From Nocardioides terrigena (GTDB lineage: Bacteria > Actinomycetota > Actinomycetes > Propionibacteriales > Nocardioidaceae): a DNA stretch of 64,000 nt. Of the stretch, positions 41,544 to 50,218 are shown in pieces. How positions within the stretch are numbered: position 1 is the first letter of the stretch; each line of letters opens with the position of its first letter. The notes below the pieces were generated by a model. It saw nothing but the letters and a program-made list of their open reading frames with translations. It searched no databases and was not told where the DNA came from. The position numbers were made by a program, and so were the translations under genes. Location of the stretch: positions 124,001-188,000 of the forward strand of contig NZ_PZYY01000006.1 in assembly GCF_003047265.1 (NCBI RefSeq). The letters run 5' to 3'.

Positions 41544-41951
41544 ATGGTCATCCGTGAGATCGCGGCCGCGGCCGTGCTGGTGTCGGCGGGGGTCCACCTC
41601 GTCCTGTGGTTCGACGGGATGCGGGACGCCGACGTCGTCGGTCCCGCCTTCCTGCTCAACGCGGTCGGCGGCGCGGTGATCGCCGTGCTGCTGGTCGTCT
41701 GGCGGCACTGGGTGCCCCCGCTGCTGGCCGTCGGCTTCGGCCTCTCCACGCTCGGTGCCTTCGTCATCTCGGCGACCGTGGGCCTCTTCGGGGTCGAGGA
41801 GAGCTGGTCGGGCTGGGCGGTGTGGACGGCCGCCGTGGCCGAGGTGGTGGCGATCGTGACGGGCGCCATGCTCCTGCGCGACGACAACCCGTTGCGCTCA
41901 CGCGCGCAGTCGCAGGACCACGCGGCCGGACGTGGTGCGCACCTCCACTGA
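41544..41951 (+). CDS. Small four-helix membrane protein
   Basis: 135 residues from ATG 41544 (a GTG at 41541 is in frame). Four hydrophobic helices (AAAAVLVSAGVHLVLWF, GPAFLLNAVGGAVIAVLLVVW, WVPPLLAVGFGLSTLGAFVI, WAVWTAAVAEVVAIVTGAML) and a short polar tail. The 3' 54 bp overlap the end of the convergent anti-sigma gene. No characterised family recognised; the layout resembles small actinobacterial DUF membrane proteins. Confidence 0.65.
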   Translation: MVIREIAAAAVLVSAGVHLVLWFDGMRDADVVGPAFLLNAVGGAVIAVLLVVWRHWVPPLLAVGFGLSTLGAFVISATVGLFGVEESWSGWAVWTAAVAEVVAIVTGAMLLRDDNPLRSRAQSQDHAAGRGAHLH

Positions 41952-42605
41952 CCTGATGTCGTCCCGGTCCGAGGACGTCCCGGCCGTGAGCCGCATCGTC
42001 ATGCCCCCGACCGAGCGCCAGCTGCCCACCTGCTCGGTGTGCCCGTCGCGGGTCCGCACGACGATCGTGTAGTCCACCGTGGGCGGCAGCTCGTACTCCA
42101 CCGACTCCGGCTCGTAGGTGCAGGTCAGGAGCAGCCGGGTGCCCCAGGTGACCTGCTCGAGCCCGACGGTCGCCTCCACCGGGACGTCGCCCACCGGGCT
42201 CATGGGCTCGTCCGGCACCGGGGCCTCGGTGGCGGTCGGGGACGGCGCGACCGACGACGGCTCCCGGCCGTCGTCCCCGCCGGACAGCAGCGCCGGGACG
42301 CCGAACGCCACCGCGGCGAAGGCGGCGGCCAGCCCGGCCGCGACGAGGGTGCGCCGCCGCCCGCTGCGGCGTACGGAGCGGGTCAGGGCGGGCAGCAGCG
42401 TGTCCGGCAGCGGCTCGTCGGCCGGCGGGTGCTCGAGCAGGCCGGCGTCGACCCGGTCCAGGAGCCCGGGGAGGCCGGCGACCTCGCGCACGGCGCGGGT
42501 GCAGCTCTCGCAGCCGGGCAGGTGCCGCTCCAGCGCCAGGCGGTCGCCGGGGCTCAGGGCGCCCAGGACGTACGCCGCGCCGTCGTGTGCGAACGGGCAG
42601 GTCAC
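41898..42605 (-). CDS. Anti-sigma factor (zinc-finger ZAS type)
   Basis: 235 residues from GTG 42605, overlapping the sigma-factor stop by 4 bp. The N-terminal anti-sigma zinc domain has the H-x3-C-x2-C signature (LERHLPGCESCTRAV) with an upstream Cys-His pair (TCPFAHDGAAYVLGALSPGDR). One transmembrane helix (TLVAAGLAAAFAAVAFGVPALL) separates it from an extracytoplasmic domain of about 120 residues rich in beta strands (EATVGLEQVTWGTRLLLTCTYE). It holds the adjacent ECF sigma factor until an envelope or redox signal arrives. Confidence 0.88.
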   Translation of the reverse strand: MTCPFAHDGAAYVLGALSPGDRLALERHLPGCESCTRAVREVAGLPGLLDRVDAGLLEHPPADEPLPDTLLPALTRSVRRSGRRRTLVAAGLAAAFAAVAFGVPALLSGGDDGREPSSVAPSPTATEAPVPDEPMSPVGDVPVEATVGLEQVTWGTRLLLTCTYEPESVEYELPPTVDYTIVVRTRDGHTEQVGSWRSVGGMTMRLTAGTSSDRDDIRSVEVRTTSGRVVLRLRA

Positions 42606-43114
42606 GCGCTCACCCCCATCTCCTCGAGCGCCAGCCTCAGCGCCCGCAGCGCGTAGTGCGTGCGGGACTTGACGGTGCCCTCGGGGACACCGAGGCGCTG
42701 GGAGGCCTCGGCCACGGAGCGCCCCCGGTAGTAGCACTCGAGCAGGACGGAGCGGTGGTCGGCGGAGAGGTGGGTGAGCGCCTCGGCCACCACCCAGGAG
42801 AGCAGGAGCTGGTCGCTGGCGTCGTCGGTCGTGCGGATCTCGGGCACGTCGGCGACGGGGGTCTCGGGATGGGACCGGCGGCTGCGCCAGTCGTCGATGA
42901 CGATGTTGCGGGCGACGGTGAACAACCAGGCACGCACGGAGGGCGGCGGGCCGGCGAGCACGTCACGGTGCCGCCAGGCGCGCAGCAGCGTCTCCTGGGT
43001 GACGTCCTCGGCGTGCGCCCGGTCGTTGCCGACCAGGCGCAGGCAGTAGCGCCAGAGCACGTCCGCGTGCTCCTCGTGCAGCCGTCGCATCAGCGCGACC
43101 TCGTCCTCGGGCAT
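42602..43114 (-). CDS. ECF-type RNA polymerase sigma factor
   Basis: 170 residues. Region 2: DEVALMRRLHEEHADVLWRYCLRLVGNDRAHAEDVTQETLLRAWRH. Region 4: LSADHRSVLLECYYRGRSVAEASQRLGVPEGTVKSRTHYALRALR. It is coupled to its anti-sigma factor by GTGA overlap, the standard actinobacterial arrangement. Its target genes are unknown; the neighbouring membrane and sulfatase genes are candidates. Confidence 0.93.
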   Translation of the reverse strand: MPEDEVALMRRLHEEHADVLWRYCLRLVGNDRAHAEDVTQETLLRAWRHRDVLAGPPPSVRAWLFTVARNIVIDDWRSRRSHPETPVADVPEIRTTDDASDQLLLSWVVAEALTHLSADHRSVLLECYYRGRSVAEASQRLGVPEGTVKSRTHYALRALRLALEEMGVSA

Positions 43115-43156
43115 GCATGCCTCCTCCCGGGGATACGCCCGCGGGGCGGCACCGGT

Positions 43157-44884
43157 TCAACGCGCCCCGGCAGGCAGGACTCCAGTGTGGCCGTCCGGGC
43201 CGTACGCCGCGAGGAACTCGTCCCGGAACGCGTCCATCCGCCACACCGGGGCATCCGCGTCCGGCCGGAGCCCCTCGCCCCAGCCCCAGCCGTCGACGGC
43301 CGCCAGCACGGCGGGGTCGCGGGCGAGCACCGCGACCGGCACGTCGAACCCGGCGTCCGGTCCCGAGACGATGGTGGCCGGCTGGTGGTCCCCGAGCATC
43401 ACGACGACCGTGTCCTCGTCGCCGTGGGTCAGCACGAACGACACGAGCGCCTCGAGCGAGTACGCGACCGCCCCGGCGTACGCCGCCCGCACCCGGTCCG
43501 GGTCGGGCCAGATGTCGGCCTCCGACTCCAGCGTGCGGGGCATGCCCTTGAAGACCGAGCCGTCGCCGACCTCGGACGGGGGCACCATCCGCGGGACCTT
43601 CGACCACGGGGCGTGGCTGGTGATCAGGTCGATCTCGGCCATCACCGGTCGTCGGTCGGCGGGCGCCAGCTCGAGGCGGTGGAAGGCGTCGAGGGTGTAC
43701 TGGTCGGGCATGTTCGGGTAGCCGAACCGCGGACCGCGGTAGCCGACGTTGCGCGAGTCGTAGAGGTGGTCGAAGCCGTAGAAGGCGCCCTGCGGCCAGT
43801 CCCGGGTGTTGGCCGGGACCGAGGCCACCGTCCGCCAGCCCGCCCGCGCGAAGAGGCGGGTCAGCGTCAGGCGCGAGCTCGTCACCAGCAGGTCGTAGCG
43901 CTGCTGGCTGTCGACCCACAGCCCGGTCTGGAGGGTCGCGTGCGCCAGCCAGCTCCCCGCACCGAAGGTCGGGGAGGTGAGGAACGCGCTGCGAGCCGCG
44001 AAGTCGGCCCGCTCGAGCCGCCGGGTGCCCGCGTCGAGCACGTCCACCACCTCCGGTGAGATGTCGGGGTCCTCCAGCGCGACCCGGCCCAGGCTCTCGA
44101 CGAACACGACGAGCACGTCCTTGCCGCGCAGCCCGGTGAGCAGGTCGGCGGCCGGCACGTCGCGCGCCGGGTCGGCCTCGGCGGCTCGCCCGAACTCGCG
44201 CCGGTCCCGGAGGACCGACGGGACCCGGCTCACCTGGTCGTAGACGTAGGCGGAGGCCCGGTGGGAGGCCACCGGTCCCGAGCCCGTGCGCGCGTCCAGC
44301 ACGCCGAGCACCAGCCAGACGGCGGCGAGGCCCGCGATCGCCTGCAGCGCGCCGCGTCGGTGCCGCTCGGCGGCGTGGGTGACCCGCAGCACCGCGAGCG
44401 GCGGCAGCACGACCAGGGCGAGGAGGAGGGCCGCCGCCGCCACGAGCAGGCCCTCGCCCCAGGCGCCACCGGCCGAGCCCCGGACCGTCTCGACCAGCGA
44501 CCCGGCGTACTGCCAGTCGATCATCGGGTCGAAGGGCCGGTTCAGCACCTGGAAGAACCCGATGTCCAGCAGCGTCGACACGGCGACCAGGGCGAGCAGG
44601 ACGCACGCGGTGGCGACCAGCACGGTCCGCAGCCGGTGCATCGCGGGGGGCAGCAGGAGCACGACCGCCAGGAACACGATGGCCTCCGCCGGCAGCCGCA
44701 CGAACGACGTCCGCTCGACGTCCTCGAGCCGGTTCGGGACCGCCAGGACCGCCACGACCAGGGCCGCCGCCAGCCCGGTCACCAGCACCCCCACCGTGGC
44801 GGAGGCGGCCCTCGACCACCACGACACAGGACGGGACACGACAGGGCGTTGAACCAGGGGCACGGCCACTCCGTTCAAGGTCAC
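43157..44884 (-). CDS. LtaS-like membrane sulfatase / phosphoglycerol transferase family
   Basis: About 575 residues if started at GTG 44884; several in-frame GTGs nearby leave the start uncertain. Four to five N-terminal transmembrane helices (VGVLVTGLAAALVVAVLAV, AIVFLAVVLLLPPAM, VLVATACVLLALVAVSTL, LLVAAAALLLALVVLPPLAV) precede an extracytoplasmic sulfatase-fold domain: DVLVVFVESLGR (metal), nucleophile region LTSPTFGAGSWLAHATLQTG, LITSHAPW, and VVVMLGDHQPA. The layout matches lipoteichoic-acid synthase/phosphoglycerol transferase enzymes. It is divergent from the pterin-like operon. The role may be transfer of phosphoglycerol or a related group to an envelope polymer. Confidence 0.85.
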   Translation of the reverse strand: MTLNGVAVPLVQRPVVSRPVSWWSRAASATVGVLVTGLAAALVVAVLAVPNRLEDVERTSFVRLPAEAIVFLAVVLLLPPAMHRLRTVLVATACVLLALVAVSTLLDIGFFQVLNRPFDPMIDWQYAGSLVETVRGSAGGAWGEGLLVAAAALLLALVVLPPLAVLRVTHAAERHRRGALQAIAGLAAVWLVLGVLDARTGSGPVASHRASAYVYDQVSRVPSVLRDRREFGRAAEADPARDVPAADLLTGLRGKDVLVVFVESLGRVALEDPDISPEVVDVLDAGTRRLERADFAARSAFLTSPTFGAGSWLAHATLQTGLWVDSQQRYDLLVTSSRLTLTRLFARAGWRTVASVPANTRDWPQGAFYGFDHLYDSRNVGYRGPRFGYPNMPDQYTLDAFHRLELAPADRRPVMAEIDLITSHAPWSKVPRMVPPSEVGDGSVFKGMPRTLESEADIWPDPDRVRAAYAGAVAYSLEALVSFVLTHGDEDTVVVMLGDHQPATIVSGPDAGFDVPVAVLARDPAVLAAVDGWGWGEGLRPDADAPVWRMDAFRDEFLAAYGPDGHTGVLPAGAR

Positions 44885-44969
44885 GCAGGGAGGTTCACGT
44901 CGTGCAACGAGGACGGCGACGCTCCGGTTCACCCGGGGCGGGCCGAGGGAGCGGACGCGAGGTGGTCGC

Positions 44970-45980
44970 ATGGGTGGTCGCACGGGCGGTGAGGCGCTGG
45001 CCTTCTGGGTGACGGAGCCGGGCGCGGGCGAGATCCGGCGGAGCACGCTGCCCCGGCGGCGGCCCGACGAGGTCACCGTGCGGACCCTCCGGTCGGGGGT
45101 GAGCCGGGGGACCGAGAGCCTGGTCTTCGCCGGCCGGGTGCCACTCAGCCAGCACGACGCCATGCGCGCCCCCTTCCAGGACGGCGACTTCCCCGGCCCG
45201 GTGAAGTACGGCTACCTCAACGTGGGCGTCGTGGAGGACGGTCCGTCCCGGCTCCTCGGGCGCACGGTGTTCTGCCTGCACCCGCACCAGACGGCGTACG
45301 TCGTCCCGGCCACCGCGGTCACGGTGGTGCCGGACGACGTGCCCGTGGCCCGGGCCGTCCTCGCGGGGGTGGTCGAGACCGCGGTCAACGCGCTGTGGGA
45401 CGCCGGACCCCTGGTCGGCGACCGGGTGGCGGTGGTGGGCGCCGGTGCCGTCGGCTGCAGCGTGGCCCGGCTGCTGGCGCGCATCCCCGGCGTCACGGTG
45501 ACGCTGGTCGACGTCGACCCGGGCCGGGCACCCGTGGCCACCGCCCTCGGCGCGGACTTCGCCCTTCCCGACCGCGCCGAGGGTGGTCGCGACCTGGTCT
45601 TCCACACCAGCGCGACGTCGGCGGGCCTGCAGGCCTCGCTGGAGCTGCTGGCCGCGGAGGGCACGGTCATCGAGCTCAGCTGGTACGGCGACGCCGCCAC
45701 GTCGGTCTCCCTCGGCGGCGCCTTCCACTCGGGGCGCCTCTCCGTCCGGGCCAGCCAGGTGGGCACGGTGTCGCCTGCCCGGCGGACGCGTCGTACGACG
45801 GGCGACCGGCTGGCACTCGCCCTCGAGCTCCTCCGCGACCCGGCCTTCGACTGCCTGCTCACCGGGGAGTCGTCCTTCGAGACGCTGCCCGACGTGATGC
45901 CCCGCCTCGTGTCCCGCACGCTGCCGGCGCTGTGCCACGCGGTCACCTACGACACCGTGGAGGTCCCGTGTTCGGCGTGA
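44970..45980 (+). CDS. Zinc-free medium-chain dehydrogenase, first gene of the pterin-like operon
   Basis: 336 residues from ATG 44970. MDR fold: the catalytic domain begins [16 protein letters not shown], and the Rossmann domain has [34 protein letters not shown]. The usual zinc ligands are missing: the C-G-T-D site reads [11 protein letters not shown] and no GHE motif is seen, so it is not a classical zinc alcohol dehydrogenase. It resembles BchC-like or threonine-dehydrogenase-like reductases of unknown substrate. It overlaps the PTPS homologue by 13 bp and so belongs to the same pathway. Confidence 0.82.
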   Translation: MGGRTGGEALAFWVTEPGAGEIRRSTLPRRRPDEVTVRTLRSGVSRGTESLVFAGRVPLSQHDAMRAPFQDGDFPGPVKYGYLNVGVVEDGPSRLLGRTVFCLHPHQTAYVVPATAVTVVPDDVPVARAVLAGVVETAVNALWDAGPLVGDRVAVVGAGAVGCSVARLLARIPGVTVTLVDVDPGRAPVATALGADFALPDRAEGGRDLVFHTSATSAGLQASLELLAAEGTVIELSWYGDAATSVSLGGAFHSGRLSVRASQVGTVSPARRTRRTTGDRLALALELLRDPAFDCLLTGESSFETLPDVMPRLVSRTLPALCHAVTYDTVEVPCSA

Positions 45981-46363
45981 CCGTCCGCGACCACATGATG
46001 GTGGCGCACAGCCTGGCGGGCGAGGTCTTCGGGCCGGCCCAGCAGCTGCACGGCGCCACCTTCGTCGTCGATGCGACGCTGCGCGGCGAGCACCTCGACG
46101 ACGACGGGATCCTCGTCGACATCGGCCGGGCGACCGAGCTGCTGCGCTCCGTCGTGGGGGAGCTGTCCTACCGCAACCTCGACGAGGAGCCGGCGTTCGC
46201 CGGCGCCAACACGACCACCGAGGTGCTGGCCCGGCACGTCGCGGACCGGCTCGCCGCCGGCATCCGGGCCGGGGCGCTCGGCCCGGCGGTCCCGGTCACC
46301 GGCCTGGTCGTGACCCTGCACGAGTCCCACGTCGCGTGGGCGAGCTACGAGCGGTCGCTGTGA
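45968..46363 (+). CDS. PTPS/QueD-fold protein lacking zinc and catalytic residues
   Basis: 131 residues from GTG 45968. The T-fold of 6-pyruvoyl-tetrahydropterin synthase is recognisable ([56 protein letters not shown]). His14 and His28 keep two zinc positions, but the HGHNY motif reads HGATF (Ala30 for the third His). The catalytic Cys region (FGKC in mammals) reads FGPAQQ, and the Asp-His pair of LDHKNLD reads LSYRNLD. The pterin-anchoring Glu is retained (LHES). As I recall, the Streptomyces coelicolor homologue SCO6650 was reported with the same losses, no PTPS activity, and a GTP cyclohydrolase II nearby. A non-canonical pterin-binding enzyme is likely. Confidence 0.85.
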   Translation: MFGVTVRDHMMVAHSLAGEVFGPAQQLHGATFVVDATLRGEHLDDDGILVDIGRATELLRSVVGELSYRNLDEEPAFAGANTTTEVLARHVADRLAAGIRAGALGPAVPVTGLVVTLHESHVAWASYERSL

Positions 46364-47424
46364 CGTCGGGCGAGGTGGTGCACGTGCTGGTCCCCGAGGG
46401 GATCCACGACCCGCTGCGCCCCAGCGGAGGCAACACCTACGACCGGCGCCTGGTCGAGGAGCTGGAGGCGACCGGGTGGACGGTGCGCCTCGTCGAGCTC
46501 GCCGGGGCCTGGCCCGACGACGGAGAGGCGGAGCGGGAGACGCTGGAGCGGGAGCTGGGTGCCCTGCCCGACGGGTCGGTCGCGCTCGTCGACGGCCTCG
46601 TCGCGTCGGCCCTCGGGACGGTCGTGGTGCCCGCGTGCCACCGGCTGCGCGTCGTCGTGCTGATGCACATGCCGCTGGGGCTCGACGCCGCGGGCGGGCT
46701 GCACCCGGAGGAGGGTGCCCTGGTGCGCGCCGCCGCCGCGGTCGTCACGCCGAGCGCGTGGGCGAGGTCCTGGCTGCTGGCGACCTACGGCCTGGACCCC
46801 GGCCTCGTCCACGTCGCCCGTCCCGGGGTGGACCCGGTGCCCCGCGTCGACGGCACGGAGGCCGGCGGTGCCCTGCTCTGCGTCGGCGCGGTCACGCCGG
46901 ACAAGGGCCAGGCCGTGCTCGTCGCGGCGCTGTCGCGCGTCGCCGACCTCCCGTGGCGGTGCACGTGCGTCGGCTCCCTGGCCGTGTCGCCGGGGTACGC
47001 CGACCGGGTGCGGCGCGACGCCCGGCACCACCGCCTCGACGAGCGGTTCGTGCTGACAGGGGCGCTCGTCGGGGACGACCTCGCGAGCCGCTGGGCGGCC
47101 GCGGACGTGCTCGTGCTGCCCAGCCGGAAGGAGACCTACGGCATGGTCGTCACCGAGGCCCTCTCCCGAGGCATCCCGGTGATCGCCTCCGACGTGGGCG
47201 GCGTGCCGGAGGCGCTCGGTGCCGCGCCCGGCGGGGCACAGCCCGGCCTCCTGGTCCCGCCCGGTGACATCCCGCCCCTCGCCGCGGCGCTGCGGCTCTG
47301 GCTCTGCGACGCGGACCGGCGCGCCGGCCTCCGCCAGGCCGCGCGCGAGCGGCGTACGGGCCTCGCGTCGTGGGCGGACACCGCGGACCGCGTCGGGCGT
47401 GTGCTCCGGGAGGTGGCGGCATGA
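46360..47424 (+). CDS. GT4-type glycosyltransferase
   Basis: 354 residues from GTG 46360, overlapping the PTPS homologue stop by 4 bp. GT-B fold: [33 protein letters not shown] at the N-terminus (donor/acceptor loop), [39 protein letters not shown], and the GT4 nucleotide-sugar motif [37 protein letters not shown], with E-x7-E as E(TYGMVVT)E. Sugar and acceptor are unknown. Its place between pterin-type and RibD/RibA-type genes suggests it glycosylates the operon's heterocyclic product or a carrier. Confidence 0.88.
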   Translation: MTSGEVVHVLVPEGIHDPLRPSGGNTYDRRLVEELEATGWTVRLVELAGAWPDDGEAERETLERELGALPDGSVALVDGLVASALGTVVVPACHRLRVVVLMHMPLGLDAAGGLHPEEGALVRAAAAVVTPSAWARSWLLATYGLDPGLVHVARPGVDPVPRVDGTEAGGALLCVGAVTPDKGQAVLVAALSRVADLPWRCTCVGSLAVSPGYADRVRRDARHHRLDERFVLTGALVGDDLASRWAAADVLVLPSRKETYGMVVTEALSRGIPVIASDVGGVPEALGAAPGGAQPGLLVPPGDIPPLAAALRLWLCDADRRAGLRQAARERRTGLASWADTADRVGRVLREVAA

Positions 47425-48374
47425 CGACCCCGACCTGGTCCCGACTGCCGTGGCGCTCCCTCGGGGGCGTGGTGGTCCTGGTGGCCGTCGTGCGGCAGAC
47501 CGGCAGCGGTCCCTTCGTGGCCGGGGTCCGGGCCCTCGACGCCACGACGCTGGCCTGGGGCGCCGTGCTGGCCCTCGTCATCACCGTCGCCGGTGCCTGG
47601 CGGTGGCACCTCGTCGCGCGGGGGCTGGGCGTGGGTATCGGGGTGCCCGCGGCGGTGGCGTCCTGCTACCGGGCCCAGTTCCTCAACACGGTCCTGCCCG
47701 GCGGGATCCTCGGCGACGTGCACCGGGGCGTCCTGCACGGTCGGGCCGTCGGCGCGACCGGCCCCGCGCTGCGCGCCGTCGCATGGGAGCGCACCGCGGG
47801 GCAGGTGGTCCAGCTCGTCCTCGCGGTGGTGGTCCTGCTCGTGCTCCCGTCACCGCTGCAGGGCGTGGTCCCGGTGGTCGCCGTGCCCGCGTTCGCCCTC
47901 CTGCTGGCGGTCGCGCTGGTGGCGCGACGACCGCGGGACCCGCGCCCGTCCCGGACCGGTCGGCTGCTGGCCGCCGTCCACGACGACGTCCGGTGCGGTC
48001 TCCTCGTACGCCGGGCGTGGCCCGGCGTGGTGGTCGCCTCGTGCGTGGCGACGGCCGGCCACGTGGCAACCTTCGTCGTCGCCGCGCGGGCCGTCGGCGT
48101 CACCCTGCCCCCGGCGGAGCTGCTGCCGCTCGCCGTCCTCGTCCTCGTCGCCGCGGGACTGCCGCTCAACCTCGCCGGCTGGGGACCCCGCGAGGGCATG
48201 GCCGCCTGGTCCTTCGCGGCCGCGGGTGCGGGCGCCGCGCAGGGCGTGGCGACGGCCGTCGCGTACGGCGCGCTGGTGCTGGTGGCCAACCTCCCGGGCC
48301 TGGTCGTGCTGCTGGCCACGCGGGAGCTGGCCGCCGGACCATCCCGACCCGTGCCGGTGGTGTCCCGTGGCTGA
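47421..48374 (+). CDS. Lysylphosphatidylglycerol-synthase-type transmembrane (flippase-like) protein
   Basis: 317 residues from ATG 47421, overlapping the glycosyltransferase stop by 4 bp. About eight transmembrane helices in the LPG_synthase_TM/UPF0104 pattern: VLALVITVAGAWRWHLVARGLGV, YRAQFLNTVLPGGILGDVHRG (the conserved FLNTVLPGGxxGD motif), VVQLVLAVVVLLVLPS, and LPLNLAGWGPREGMAAW. Such domains are linked to lipid or glycolipid translocation. It may move the glycosylated product across the membrane. Confidence 0.85.
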   Translation: MTTPTWSRLPWRSLGGVVVLVAVVRQTGSGPFVAGVRALDATTLAWGAVLALVITVAGAWRWHLVARGLGVGIGVPAAVASCYRAQFLNTVLPGGILGDVHRGVLHGRAVGATGPALRAVAWERTAGQVVQLVLAVVVLLVLPSPLQGVVPVVAVPAFALLLAVALVARRPRDPRPSRTGRLLAAVHDDVRCGLLVRRAWPGVVVASCVATAGHVATFVVAARAVGVTLPPAELLPLAVLVLVAAGLPLNLAGWGPREGMAAWSFAAAGAGAAQGVATAVAYGALVLVANLPGLVVLLATRELAAGPSRPVPVVSRG

Positions 48375-49062
48375 GCGTCCGTACACGATCCTCAGCTGCA
48401 GCGTCTCGCTGGACGGCTACCTCGGCGGCGCCACCCCGGAGCGGCTGGTGCTCTCCAACGAGGCCGACCTCCACCGCGTCGACCACGTCCGGGCCGGGTG
48501 CGACGCGATCATGGTCGGTGCCGCGACGGTGCGTGCGGACAACCCCCGGCTGCTGGTGCGCGACCCCCGGCTGCGCCTCCAGCGCCGCAGCCTCGGCCTG
48601 GAGGAGACACCGACCAAGGTGACCGTCACCGAGCACGCCCGGCTCGACGCCTGCAGCAACTTCTTCGCCGCCGGCGACGGCGAGAAGATCGTCTACTGCG
48701 CGAGCCGCTCGGTGCCCGCCGCACGTCGTCGGCTGGCCGCGGTGGCCACCGTCGTGGACGGCGGTGAGCCGGTGGAGGTGCCGCGACTGACCGAGGACCT
48801 CTACGCACGCGGCGTACGACGCCTCATGGTCGAGGGCGGGGGGCGGGTCCACACCCAGTTCCTCACCACCGGGATCGCCGACGAGCTGCACCTGGTCGTC
48901 GCCCCCTTCTTCGTCGGCAGCTCGCACGCCCGCCGCTTCGTCGGGGACGGCGACTTCCCGTGGAACCCCGCGCACCGGGCCCGGCTGGTCGAGACGTGCC
49001 AGATCGGGGACGTCGTCCTGCTGCGCTACGCCCTCTCCGCACGGTTCGAGGGGCCGTCGTGA
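48367..49062 (+). CDS. RibD C-terminal-type reductase
   Basis: 231 residues from GTG 48367, overlapping the upstream gene by 8 bp. A stand-alone RibD_C/dihydrofolate-reductase-like domain: PYTILSCSVSLDGYLGG, DHVRAGCDAIMVGAATVRADNPRLLVRDPRLR, RLMVEGGGRVHTQFLTTGIADELHLVVAPFFVG. RibD_C reduces the ribosylamino-pyrimidine made after GTP cyclohydrolase II to the ribitylamino form with NADPH. There is no deaminase domain here, so the pathway would leave the 2-amino group in place, unlike riboflavin synthesis. Confidence 0.87.
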   Translation: MAERPYTILSCSVSLDGYLGGATPERLVLSNEADLHRVDHVRAGCDAIMVGAATVRADNPRLLVRDPRLRLQRRSLGLEETPTKVTVTEHARLDACSNFFAAGDGEKIVYCASRSVPAARRRLAAVATVVDGGEPVEVPRLTEDLYARGVRRLMVEGGGRVHTQFLTTGIADELHLVVAPFFVGSSHARRFVGDGDFPWNPAHRARLVETCQIGDVVLLRYALSARFEGPS

Positions 49063-49718
49063 CGGGCGCCGTCGGGCCCCGTCGACCGGTCCCGGCCCTG
49101 GTCCGCCGGGAGGTGCCGCTGCCGGTCCGGCTGCGGGACGGGTCGAGCGTCGAGGCGCGGCTCTTCACCTTCGACGGGCTCCACGACGGACGCGAGCACG
49201 TGGCCCTGGCCCTGGGGCCGCCCGCCCCGGAGGTGCCGCTGGTCCGGGTGCACAGCGAGTGCCTGACGGGCGACGTGCTGGGCAGCGAGCGGTGCGACTG
49301 CGGGCCGCAGCTGCAGGAGGCGGTGGACCGGATCAGCCGCGTCGGGGGCTTCCTGCTCTACCTGCGCCAGGAGGGGCGTGGGATCGGGCTCTACAACAAG
49401 GTGGACGCCTACGCCCTGCAGGACGCCGGACTGGACACCTACGAGGCCAACGTCGCCCTCGGCTACGGGGAGGACGACCGTGACTACACGGTGGCCGCCC
49501 AGATGCTGCTCGGCCTGGGCGCGGACCGGGTCGACCTCCTCTCCAACAACCCCGACAAGGCCGACCAGCTCCGCGCCGCCGGCATCGGCGTCGCGAGGCG
49601 CGTCCCGACGGGGCTGCACCTGTCACCGGTCAACGCGGACTACCTGGCGGCCAAGGCCGGCCGCGGCGGTCACCGGCTGTTCCTCCCCGGCGGCAGCACC
49701 CTCACCCCAAGAGGGTGA
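49059..49718 (+). CDS. GTP cyclohydrolase II homologue
   Basis: 219 residues from GTG 49059, overlapping the reductase by 4 bp. Zinc ligands Cys68, Cys79, Cys81 (HSECLTGDVLGSERCDCGPQL), catalytic region RQEGRGIGLYNKVDAYALQDAGLDTYEAN (103-131), and VDLLSNNPDKADQL. It opens the GTP imidazole ring to a diamino- or formamido-ribosylamino-pyrimidinone. It lacks the RibB half of bifunctional RibBA and sits outside any rib operon, so it is probably a paralogue dedicated to this pathway. Last gene of the six-gene coupled operon. Confidence 0.9.
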   Translation: MTGAVGPRRPVPALVRREVPLPVRLRDGSSVEARLFTFDGLHDGREHVALALGPPAPEVPLVRVHSECLTGDVLGSERCDCGPQLQEAVDRISRVGGFLLYLRQEGRGIGLYNKVDAYALQDAGLDTYEANVALGYGEDDRDYTVAAQMLLGLGADRVDLLSNNPDKADQLRAAGIGVARRVPTGLHLSPVNADYLAAKAGRGGHRLFLPGGSTLTPRG

Positions 49719-49777
49719 TCCCCGGAGACCGCCGCGGTGCCATGGTGACGAGACAGCGCCGGGAGAGGAGAACCGCC

Positions 49778-50218
49778 ATGGCCACCACCCCCACCCCACC
49801 GAAGACCACCCGAGGTCCGGAAGAGGACGAGGACCCGAGGTTCTGGAGCGGCATGATCGCCTTCGCCGCGTTCATGTTCCTCCTGGTCGGCGGCTTCCAC
49901 TTCCTCGGCGGCTTCGTCGCCCTGCTAGAGGACGACCAGTACCTCGTGGGGGAGTCGGACCTGCTCTTCCAGACCAACTACCGGCTGTGGGGATTCGCCC
50001 ACATGGCCCTCGCGGTCGCGATGTGGTTCACGGGGTACGGATTGTTCTTCCGGCGTACGTGGGCGCGCATCGTCGCCGTCGTGGTGGCCATCGTGAGCGC
50101 GTTGACCAACCTCGTCTTCCTGTCCGCCAACCCGTGGTGGTTCTCGCTGATGATCATCCTCGACGTCCTCGTGATCTACGCCGTCACGGTCCACGGTGAC
50201 CCGGAGGACGGGTACTAG
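49778..50218 (+). CDS. DUF7144-like small membrane protein
   Basis: 146 residues from ATG 49778, with GAGAGGAG upstream. Four transmembrane helices: GMIAFAAFMFLLVGGFHFLGGFVALL, WGFAHMALAVAMWFTGYGLFF, RIVAVVVAIVSALTNLVFL, FSLMIILDVLVIYAVTVHG. A loop between helices 1 and 2 holds EDDQYLVGESDLLFQTNYRLWG, as in the DUF7144 family common in actinobacteria. Function unknown. The 3' end overlaps the convergent membrane gene by 35 bp. Confidence 0.75.
   Translation: MATTPTPPKTTRGPEEDEDPRFWSGMIAFAAFMFLLVGGFHFLGGFVALLEDDQYLVGESDLLFQTNYRLWGFAHMALAVAMWFTGYGLFFRRTWARIVAVVVAIVSALTNLVFLSANPWWFSLMIILDVLVIYAVTVHGDPEDGY

Noticed and set aside
45968-46363. QueD (6-carboxytetrahydropterin synthase) for queuosine
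   Set aside because: The zinc triad and catalytic Cys/Asp/His are not conserved, and no queC, queE or queF is nearby.
49059-49718. The riboflavin-biosynthesis ribA gene
   Set aside because: It is the GTP cyclohydrolase II half only, in an operon without ribB, ribH, ribE or a full ribD; a pathway-specific paralogue is more likely, though not proven.
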